A DNA stretch of 64,000 bases from Cyclina sinensis (lineage: Eukaryota > Mollusca > Bivalvia > Venerida > Veneridae). This document shows positions 1-12,000 of the stretch, in pieces. The stretch covers positions 18,244,904 to 18,308,903 of the forward strand of contig JAAONU010000006.1 of the NCBI GenBank assembly GCA_012932295.1, written 5' to 3'. Position numbers and translations under genes: made by a program. The notes under the pieces were generated by a model that had not been told where the DNA came from, did no database searches, and was given only the letters and a program-made list of their open reading frames with translations. The first letter of the stretch is position 1. The number at the start of each line of letters is the position of its first letter.

Positions 1-3000
1 TGCAATAGAGTTGAGCGTCTGCAGATAACGGAGCTGTAGTGCCGCAGGAGATTCGCTCATGACGTCAGCGGCTTCCTTTAGAGAACGTGATGCCTTCATT
101 TCTCCCTCAGCGGCAATGACCTATAAATCAGATTTAAACATTAATGAAGAAATACTAACATATACAACTGACAACCTGTATTTTTGCTATATCATTCACA
201 GGAGTTTACATCTGAAACTATATATTTTTAAACAGGACCAGGTTTTGTCCAAAAGTAATGTACCCTTATTTCTTGACCTCAAATCATACAAGGCATCTGC
301 TTCAGCCTACTATTTTAGTGGGTGGGTTGTGGAAGAGCTATTTTTCACTTATTTTAGTTGGTTGCTCCTGGAACGCCAATAAGCTTGTGCTAGCCAAGTA
401 AAAGTAATCACTAGTAACTCTTTTTCAAAAAGAGAACTGGATATAAAGTAAGTGGAAAGATGATGGCCCATTATTCTACAAGAATAAAGCATTTCTATTT
501 GATGTTTTTAAGCAGAAGCATACTAAAAGCTGAAGTATTTCAAGCCGTCAACTGAGCTACAGTCCACACTGATAAATGAGTAAATGAATCAATCGGGCTG
601 TATTATCTACTGTAAGGGTAGAAACTGTGGAACCAAACCTCTTTGTGTTATATAACAGACATATTTCTCCATTTGTTTGTTACTTTTCTATATGACCATG
701 TCCACTGATATTATTTTCTTCTATCAATCTGATTAAAATCATATCCTAAACATCGCTATGCTAAGCGTAGGGAGATCGTGAACTTCAGTCAGATTGTTTC
801 TTCTATATATAGAACTTGAAAATATTATTGCCAGACGAGATGACAATTATTCTGCTTTTTAATTAAATCCCGCATCCATATTTTAGCATTAACAAATTAT
901 TGATTTTGTAAATACATTGTACTCTCCTATCATTTATATCTCTCAGTATTACATAGCACAGAGGATATAGATCGCTATCCAAGGTTGCCACTTGTTTATA
1001 TGATCAACAGAATGCCTGTGGTAGTATCCATTCCCATTACGGTGAAGTTTATACATATAGTCAGACAATAAGTGGCAAATGCATTTCTTGTGTCATGAAA
1101 CAGTAATCAGTGTGGCTTTTACCAATTGTTTCTAATACAGACGGGAAGTATAACATACCACATTGGCTATGATTGGCTTATATATGAGAAATCTCTAGAA
1201 AATCAATGCTGTTAGAATTTAATCTAATGAACTGCTTGACTCAGATTTATTTGTAAATTTATTTAGATTACTGACAGACACAGATTTATCAAAAAACATT
1301 TTTCTTTCACAGAAAAGATGGGCTGAGAAATCATCTTCAAGGTTACAATACTAAGGAAATGTTGCAACAAACTGCAAGCATTCTGTTAAACATTTTCATA
1401 AAATTACCCGACTCCTAAAACCCCTCAATGTTACCCTGCTTTCTCTAAATCTCCTTAATTCTTTAAAAATAAGTACTACAATTTTTATACAAAATTTCGT
1501 TTGAACAAAGCTTTTTTTTCTTCAATGTGTTGAGTCTGTACTCTGCTTTTTATCAAACTTGTCATATAACATCTTACTTAAGGTAATGTCAAATAAAGTC
1601 TTGCCTGTCTTAAAACCAAGTAAAAATATTTGTGACTTAATGTTAACCAATTATGTAAAGGTTTGTACCTTAGCACGAGCTTCACGGGATGATTCAGCCT
1701 CTGCTGCCATAGCCCTTTGCATCTGTACTGGGAGACGCACATCCTTCCTGTAACAGATAAAAAGTTCTTCTTCAAATAATGCTGACAGATAGAAAGGCTT
1801 GACAATGACCCTCTGGCATGTCAGGGTCTGTAAAATTTCTTTTTTTCACAACAGATAATTATGACAATTTTTCTCAAAGCAAAAAAATGAATCTAGTTAA
1901 TATGATCAATCCAATTTATGACCACCATAGCAAAGCAAACTTCTCAATACAAAGGCAGATGGTGTTTTTTTCCTCTTTCCCAAAGAAACTGCTTTTATTT
2001 ATCAGCCTTTGCCTAGTTTTAACACTCAAAAACAACATGGATTTAACAAAGTTATTTGCTCTTTGAGCATTTAACAATAATGTCTGTTCTCCTTAATGAT
2101 GACAGCACTTAGTTGTATATCAAACACTATCATACTTGTAAATCAAACATCAATATATCAAACATCAATATATCAGACATCAATATATCAGACATAAAAA
2201 TATCAGACATCAATAAAAGTGACCTAAATAAATCGAACAATAAATTAGATACAATAGTGACAATTATTTACACTTACACTTCAACACGTTCCACTTTAAC
2301 TCCCCATGGGTCTGTAGCTTCATCAAGAGTGGACTGTAAGGTATAAAACATTGCATCAATTAAAACATGGATAGGAATAGAGTATTTACAACATTCATAA
2401 CATGGTGACAAGATATTTAGAAATGGACACTTGAGACAAAAAAAATTTTAAAATTGTGTCTCCGCTCCTCCCCACCCCCATCTGGCAGCACACCCCTAGC
2501 CGTGCTTCCAACTACTAAGAAACAATATCAACACACTGCTACCATGAATCCAAAAGTTAACTCTACCTCTTATGCTGCCTTACCAAAGAGATATTCAACT
2601 GCTTTCCAGCACTGTCTCTAAGATACTCCACCTGATTCCAACACTATCCCTAAGATACCCCACCTCATTCCAACACTATCTCTAAGATACTCCACCTCAT
2701 TCCAGCACTGTCTCTAAGATACTCCACCTCATTCCAGCACTGTCTCTAAGATACTCCACCTCATTCAAACACTATCTCTAAGATACTCCACCTCATTCCA
2801 ACACTATCTCTAAGATACTCCACCTCATTCCAACACTATCTCTAAGATACTTCGCCACATTCCAACTCTATCTCTAAGCTACTCCACCTCATTCCAACAC
2901 TATCTCTAAGATACTCCACCTCATTCCAACACTATCTCTAAGATACTCCACCTCATTCAAACACTATCTCTAAGATACTCCACCTCATTTCAACACTATC

Positions 3001-6000
3001 TCTAAGAAACTCCACCTCATTCCAACACTATCTCTAAGATACTTCACCTCATTCTAACACTATCTCTAAGATATTGCACCACATTCCATCACTATCTCTA
3101 AGATACTCCACCTCATTCCAACACTATCTCTAAGATACTTTGCCACATTCCAACTCTATCTCTAAGCTACTCCACCTCATTCCAACACTATCTCTAAGAT
3201 ACTCCACCTCATTCAAACAGTATCTCTAAGATACTTCACCACATTCAAACACTATCTCTAAGCTACTCCAACACATTCAAACACTATCTCTAAGCTACTC
3301 GACTACATTCAAACACTATCTCTAAGCTACTCCACCACATTCAAACACAATCTCTAAGCTACTCCACCACATTCAAACACTATCTCTAAGATACTTCACC
3401 TCATTCCAACACTATCTCTAAGATACTGCACCACATTCCAACACTATCTCTAAGATACTCCACGTCATTCCAACACTATCTCTAAGATACTTCACCAAAT
3501 TCCAACACTATCTCTAAGATACTTCACCACATTCCAACTCTATCTCTAAGCTACTCGACCACATTCAAACACTATCTCTAAGCTACTCGACCACATTCAA
3601 ACACTATAAGCTACTCGACAACATTCAAACACTATCTCTAAGCTACTCGACCACATTCAAACACTATCTCTAAGATACTCCACCTCATTCCAACACTTTC
3701 TCTAAGCTACTGCATGTATAAAATGTGTAACATTTGCCAAGAACAAGGTCAGCTATACTGTCTACCTGCATGGATCGAGCTATCTGTTCCCGGTCACTCA
3801 ATAGTTCAGAAAGGCTTTTGGTTCCCATAATATTTCTCAAAGTTGTTGCAGTCAATAGTTTTGTTGACGCATGCGCGTTTTCGATGTTTATGATAGACAT
3901 GGTAGCATCGAAAATGCGCGCATAGATAACTGCGTCTACAGCAACAGTCACAGAATCTTTCGTAAGAATCTAAGAAAAGAAAGAGGCATAAAAGGTAATG
4001 TTTTATGATCTTAAGAAGTTATTCTAAGTACTTTTCCTATTGCCTCTTTGTGTCCATTCATCTACAAAATATAAAGGGGTTAGTAATACACTCACACAAA
4101 AGGTAACCTGGACAAGAAAAATGTCAAATTTCATCTTCAAACTCATATTTTGCAAGGAATTCTTTCTTAAAATTAAAACAAATAAACTTTCTCAAAAGCT
4201 TGAACATCAAATCAAGCATATTGTGACTTGTTAGTTCTACAATATTTCTTACGATTTTTATTTCATAAATATGCGAGGTTAACTTATTGGTGTGAGTGTA
4301 TTTTCAGTTGCTCCACAACATGGCTGTAAAGCATCTTGTATCTCTAACCTGCATCTGGTGAGCGATTGTTTCACGATCACTCAGTATCTCAGACAATTGT
4401 TTTGTGCCTAAGACATTTCGTAAGGTGGTTGCAGCCAGGAGTTTGGTCGACCCATGTGCATTCTCTACGTTGATGATGGACATGGTGGCATCAAAGATAC
4501 GAGCGTAAATGACGGCATCCACAGCCACGGTCACAGAATCTCTGGATAAAATCTATTAAGAAAATCCGGTTCATGCAAACTGTTTCAAAACACAGAAATT
4601 TCGCACATAAACAATGTTAAATATTCAATAACCAGACATTTAAACGTATCAAGGCATGAAGAAAGTTCGGTCAAAACAAAATTGACTAAACTATTTTTTT
4701 TTTAAAATTTGTTTAGCAATAAGTCTGTTTGTGTACTCTTTCTTAAAATAGTTGACTTTCTTATAAAAGTACATAATTATTATAAACTGTTTGATATGTT
4801 AATATTTATAGTGGTTTCACAAAACAATGCTTGTGAAACATACCCTCAACACTCAAATTACACCAAATAAAAGAAAAAAGTTTTAATCAATATTAAATTG
4901 GAAATTCAATAACTGTATGGTTTCACTTTCAGAAAGAAAAAATAATCCCAATTAAAGTGGAAATATGTCAAAAATAATCTCTGAATTGTTATCAGTAAAA
5001 TATTTACAAGAGACCATGAAGAAGATCTATTTTTTTGGTTGTTTAGTTGTTTTGTTTTAAAGGTTATTCAATTTCACACAGTGGTATGAAAGTATATCGT
5101 GCTGAAGAAATATTGCAACATAATTAAAATTACATAACTCCTCCCCCCCCCCCCATGATGAATACTTACCTCACCTTAAAAAATTGACATGATATTCTAA
5201 GATACAAAGGTATTTGCTTTTCTATTTATGGATAAAAGAAACTTAAAATACTTAAGTATCATAATTTTTTCATTTAAATATCTGATAAGAATAGTAGTTT
5301 ATATGAAGCTATTTCAAAAGGGTTTGACGTCACAACAAACAAATTCAATACTCTTAAAAATCATTTCAAAACCCTACGTCACAGCAGGCAAATCTAATAT
5401 CAATAAACTTGAACATAAAAACCTAATCTTTCAAAATGTTTTGACATACAACCACATGACTAGTTAAGTATAAAAGTACATTTAAACTTCTGACATACAA
5501 ATTCTCACATTGCTAAAATTAATCAGGTCAGTAAAATTGATTTTATAATTTACTGACATGGTTTGTTTGATTTTACTCTCAACGTACCATTATGTATGGA
5601 AAGTTAACTTTAGACAATGAATTAAAACTAGCATTTTTCAGAACCTTACAGCTTAACTGACATAAAAATTATAATCTGAAAATGGGGTGGACATTTTAGT
5701 TCTGTACAAATTTGTTTGGCTAATGAAAAATGACATCACGTGTCTTTTAGCCATTTTCACAGTCAAATATCCGTACTTACAGCCCGAATTGGCATACGCC
5801 TGTATGGAAAATCAACTTGTAAATACTTATAATACATGTATTTCAAGAAGAAATCAAAGATAAATACTTATATGCAAAAAACAAAAGCGGCACATTCATT
5901 ACTAAACCAAACATTATATCAACACAGCCTACAATTTCTCAGTGTGCAAATTTTTCCTTTATTTCAAAAGCAAAAATCTTTTGAGACAGTTATTGAACTT

Positions 6001-9000
6001 AAGATATTTTTAGAATTGGCATCATTCCAAAACTTGTAATATTACAGCTAATAATACTGTTGAAAGCATATATCTGATGTAAGTTTAAGTTAATTTGTGA
6101 GTATACATGTGTGATCATTGTTCACTGTAACAAATGATTTTTTTGTCATGTGATAATGCAGAAATATAATATTCTAATGAAACCTTTTCAGAACGAGCTA
6201 ATATTTAAACCGTTTAATCAGGGACAAACTGTTCTTTGCTGTCTTGAAATTGCTTTGTCATAGCATTTTAAAAATTTTTTCATCACCTGTCATAGTTCCT
6301 TATTTGAATATATTGCCTTGAAAAACATAAGAAAAAAAAGCATTTCAATTTAAGTTTTGATTAAAGAGATGTTGCAATTTTGCAATTTATATCTACTAAT
6401 TTACCATTTACCAAGTTTTCAAAGTTGTAGTTTAAAGTATTGTTTAAGATTTTGAAGAAATTAAAATTATGATCTTCACAAATTTAATTAGGTTTTAGAC
6501 TGTTTAATTGTAAATGGTCAAACACACAAACCTCCTGCGGGGGAATATCATAGGAAAATGTTCTCAGGTCTACACTCTTGAAAGTATCCACACATGGTAA
6601 CAAGAAAAACAGACCTGAAATGAAGGCAAATACATATTTCATAACCAAACCCTCGCTTAAATTGAAACAGTCATAGGCAGAAAATTGCCAAATGAATACA
6701 GCAGGCAGTTACAAGATCAAAATATATGCAGTATCTGAAATGTAGCAAAACTATCATTACTCATTAAATGTGGTGTATTCTAGCTAAGAGTGTTACTCAA
6801 ATGAACAAGAGGGCCATAATGGCCCCAAATCCCTCACCTAAGCATAGATGCCTGCAATACTCAGATATCATATACATTTTATACAGAGGGTCACCCAAGG
6901 AAGATTTGCTGCAAATTACTTTCAGATAAAACCAGCAGTTTCTAAAGAGACCACATAGACTTAAATGGAAAATAAACACTCCCCTTGCAGCAGCTATGCT
7001 ATGCTGGTTCATGAACAAAATAAATTTCACAATTTTTATAGAGGATCACCTATGGGAGATCTGTGATATAGTATTTTAAATTTGCTCAATGGGTTACTGA
7101 AGAGAAGAGCTTTGAAGTTTATCCATTTGTCTGGCTGCCATAGAAACCATAGTTCTGCATGAAACTTTATAAATTTCAAAAATCTGAATGGGGACCATGC
7201 AAGGACCATTCCAATAAAGTTAAGTTGAAAGAGACCTAATGGTTTCAGAGGATATATCATTTTAATGCAATTCTTGACTGATGTATGAACATGGATATTG
7301 CATGATAATAGATCATATCAGCCTTTCAGGTCAGGTGAGCTAAAACATTTCAAAATTAGTTGGGTAGCACTTGAAAACCAAGTTTGCAAGAATACAGTAA
7401 GGCTCTATAACAAAGAATCAGGGAACTTTTTTCTATAGGAAAGTGTAAGATTACCTGGTCCTTTGGCCCCTCCTGAGACAACTCTACCAAGTCGAAAGAT
7501 GACTGCTCTTTCATATTCCTGCACAACCTGTTAAAATATGCATTCAAGTATGATGAAAATATCTAAGATTATGGTCTGAGGTTTGAAGTTTTAATTTTTA
7601 CTAACTTCAATTATTACTTCTGTTTTTTTTATGTTTTTCTTTTTTATAACACATATAACCTATGCAGTGCAACACAAATGTTGTTTTAACCCTGAACATG
7701 CTGAAATTTTGTAATGGATTTGCCCAGCTTTGAATTTGGAACAGTCCATTCAAAGTTTAAGGGATTTCAATATCAAAATACAAAAATGGAGCTACCAACA
7801 GTATAGAGCCTGGTCAGACTGCACGGATGTGCAGGCTGGCCTGGCTCTATACTGGTGGCAAAGGCTAATCACTTTTGGTTCCAGCAGCTAAAGGGTTAAT
7901 ATGTCTGAAGTTGTCTAAATTCTGTTCTTGAAAAGTGTAAGCATGTACGACTAAAGTAGCCACAAGTTACATGTAATATTAAACAGATAATATTTAATCA
8001 GGCCCTGTGATTACCTATCTGGTTAACCAAGGCCGTCGTCGATGGTCCGGCCGGTCTGGCTTTGGCCGGACCAATATTTTGGCCAAAAAAAAAAAAAACA
8101 AAAAAAAAAAAAAAAAACACACACAGAAAAAAACACGCATCGCTGATTAGCAACTTCACACTTATCTGGCCCCTTATGCAATGCGCAGTAATATACAAAC
8201 ATGACGCGAAACAACTGTTTACTGTTAATTGACCAGGTATATGTAGGGGTACTACGAAGACAAGTGTGAAGTTATCTTAATTGGCATTAATTGACATCGA
8301 CGTGGCTCCGGACAGTTCACCGTATATATATAAAAATATATATATATATGTATGTTTATTCAAAATATTACATCACAATTCTTTAAATTTTACTTCTGTT
8401 CACATACAAGTATCTTAATACAACAACAACAACAATAGTTTAAGATAGTAAAATATCATGATGAGTGACACAATTCCATTGGAACCAAATCAACCAAAAT
8501 CATTTTCGTTTCAAAAGCCGAACATTTGGTGAGCACATTTTTTCATCAATGTTATATATATTATGATATAACAAAAAAAACAAAAAAAAACACAGTGCAT
8601 GAGATTTGAAATATACATTATGAATATCTTAAACTAGTATGCCTGAATTCTCCGAGAACTTGATAACATTTTATTGATTGTATACGGCAACCGTTCAAAA
8701 GTCATATTTTATCACATATTCGTGCCGTTTCGTATATTTTGACGTGACGTCATTTGCGTTATACACACTAAATGTTAGCGTTTTTCTACAGGCGCGTCAA
8801 TGAAAAATGGTTCTTTTTCACTCCAAACGGTCTTTATTTTTGGTCATATAAGACTCATTTGTACAGCTGTCCGTCCGTTATGCGAACCTTAAATTTCACC
8901 CTTAAAACTTACGACGCACAAATCTGTAAAAAATCGCTGACATATTACTATAACATGTACTAACGGCAGGCTGTAAACTGTGCCAAATATACGGGAAAAC

Positions 9001-12000
9001 TCCCCTGAGAGCATCCTAGAATAAAAAATTTTCCGGGGGAGCATGCCCCCGTACCCCCCTAGATTCTAGCTAAAACCAACCAAATTGGCCGCACCAATCA
9101 CAAAATTGTGACGACGGGCCTGTTAACTATGAAGGCAGATTATATAGGAAGAGTAAAACTGTAAGACAGGTTCTCAACACATACTCTATTCAATTCAAAA
9201 GTATTTAACTTTGATAATTTTTAGAAATGTTAATTTTTTCATAATGTTTATATTACTTCATTTAAGCTTGATTGTGAGAAAAGCTTTCAAAGCTTATTTA
9301 AATGGCTTTGGAGACACCATTCAAGCTGGATCCAAACACTTGACAGAGGAATGTTGGCCAGTACTGATACACATTCACAGCTTGGTAAACTGGAGCTTGT
9401 GTGGCTAAGATATCCTTGTCCAAGGACAAATCTTGACCTCTAGCTAGGAATTGAACAAAGCACCTTCCAAACTGAAGATGTAAACAACAACCATTTCGTT
9501 ATCGAGGCCCACAAGCTAAGACTATGAGTGAAACACTGTTAACGTACCTTCAGTGAGCAGATCAGTGAGAACGGGAAAAATATGATCAATATGACAATTG
9601 AAAAGAACATCAGCACGTAACCACAGCAACCAATGTCACCATCCGGCTGTGTCCTCTCATCCTTTCCTGAATGAACAAATAAATGCATGTACAGAAACAA
9701 TAAGTGCAAGAGGAATAACGTACATATATATAACGGTCTTTTTTTATTTAATTATTATTTAATTATAATTAAAGATATAAAAAAAAATTGACAACAGGTT
9801 AGTTTAAAAAGTTTTTTCAGAAAAATTTATTCAGAAAAAGAGTGTTCAAAGAGGTCAAAAACATGAATCAATTTTTTTATCTTCAAGAAAATGCCAAAAA
9901 GATCTCTATCTTCCATTTATCACATTTATACTGAAAACGGGAAAAATTAAATTTCATTACATTTATACTGAAATCGGACAAATAAAATTTCTTCATGAAA
10001 AAAAAATTACAACCTAAAATTTTGTTTTCTTTACAAAAAAACAACAACAAAAAACAAACTAACATTTTAACAAGAATAAATATACAGTAGTTCCAAATCA
10101 GCTCTTTGAATTGATGCAATTCCATAAAATGGTCCAATTTTTGTGTGAAATTGTACTGGTAACTCAGATAATAATAAAGACTAACTCTAAAAATTTGAGC
10201 CTTTTGACCAATAATTTTTCTATCAAATTTCCACTGGATAAATAGACATACCGGTAGCAGCAAAGTGCTTATAACGGGTATTTTACATCCACTTAATGAA
10301 ATTCATGCATATTCTGATATGGTCAAAAATATTGATTTACGGTATTTCTTTCATAGAATGTAGAAGTTTTAACATGTCCATTTTCCCAACAACTGGGAAA
10401 TAAATTCTTGCAGGAAGGTGCTAAGCAGTATGACAGCCAAAAGTGTCAAATGTAGAAAATTCACTTGTATTTCAAACTCATAATGGAATTCACAGGTTAC
10501 CTCTGGCTAGGTCTTTCACGACTACTGTTAATGCTTTAAATGTGTGGAAAATTTTCTAAAATGGAATTAATTGAAATCATGCATGCTTATCAGTAAGTTA
10601 ATGGTCAAAAGACTCAATGAATATCGTATGATATACAAACAAGCAAACTAGTGTTATAAGAGGTGGATCTAAAACAGAAAACTTAGAGGCCAGTTTTTTG
10701 TTTAGTCAAAAACACATATACATTTGCCTTGCAAAAGACATTTTCAATAGTTTCAGAAATTTTAGCAGCAAATGGGTTTTTTTGACTAAAGGTAATGCTA
10801 GCATACATTCTTCAGGTACTTATTTTAAAGGGATCAGTTCATATCATTGTGCAAGAAGAAATTGGTTACTTATCTCAATGTCGCAGGGATCAGTAAAATA
10901 TGTGAGACATAATTATGTGATGAACTAAATGCTTTAGAACAGACTTGAATATTAACAGCAAGTATTTCTGCATCTGCAATCATTCCAGAGAGTAGAATCC
11001 ATAATGATCATGATTTACACGGTCTGTTTGTGAAATCAATGAATTAAAAAAAAAAATTCAGACTAACATAAACTAGGATTTAAATTCCATTTTAGAAATC
11101 AAATTTGGTAAGCTAGGGTAAAACTTGTGCAGATGAATAATACTGTCAAACAAAACAGATCTACGAAATATTTAGAATATTTAGAATAACTTCTCCCTTG
11201 AGGGACAATCTGTTAAATGTTAATGGGCCAAAAAAAAAGAAAAAAAAAAAAGAAGATAATTATTGTTTTGGAATTAATAATGTTAAGGTTTATATTTTCA
11301 ATCAATTAATGGTTTGACATTTAATATTATTTATTATTTATACTTTGACTTCTTGTAGGTTAAAAACTGACTGTTACATAACCAAAAATTCCGCAGCACA
11401 CTAAAACCAGAGACATAGATAACAGAGATAGGCAACTTCCTAGCTAGTTAAGGTTTCAGGCGTGCCTGCTAAGACAGTGTCTTGTAGCAAGTATAACTTG
11501 TTAACTAGTTGCCAAATTGAAACAAATTATACATTTTCTGAAAGCCTAGTCATTTGTCTATTGCTGCAGGTAAAATAATTTTATTCCTGGTAAAAATAAA
11601 TGATGCATCATGTGTTAAAGAGAACTGCAACTTAATCATTCTTCACAAAACTAAAAAGATGGTGAAAAACTGGGATATTGGGTATATTCTGCCATGTCAT
11701 ATTAAATTAAAGGGCTAGAAAGTTGCCAATATTTTAACTTGCAGCTATAGACAACTGTTTAAGCTTTCAAATGATGTATACCTTAAAAGGGTCGAACAAA
11801 TAGCCATCGAGTTTTAGTTGCTACAAAATGCCTAATTTTTTCACTTTTTGAGAGGCATGTGCGCTATTTCAATGGAGTAAATAGGAGCTGCTTATCTCTG
11901 TTATCTATGTCTCTGCTAAAACAAAGCTGAACTGATCCATTTTTTCTTTGAAATTAAACATTTGTGGCCTATCAAAAAACGAGAAGTTACTAAGATAATT

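Noticed and set aside
9883..10263. 126-codon minus-strand frame
   Set aside because: Phe/Lys/Leu-rich translation of AT-rich intron; no splice-supported continuity with stomatin gene 1.
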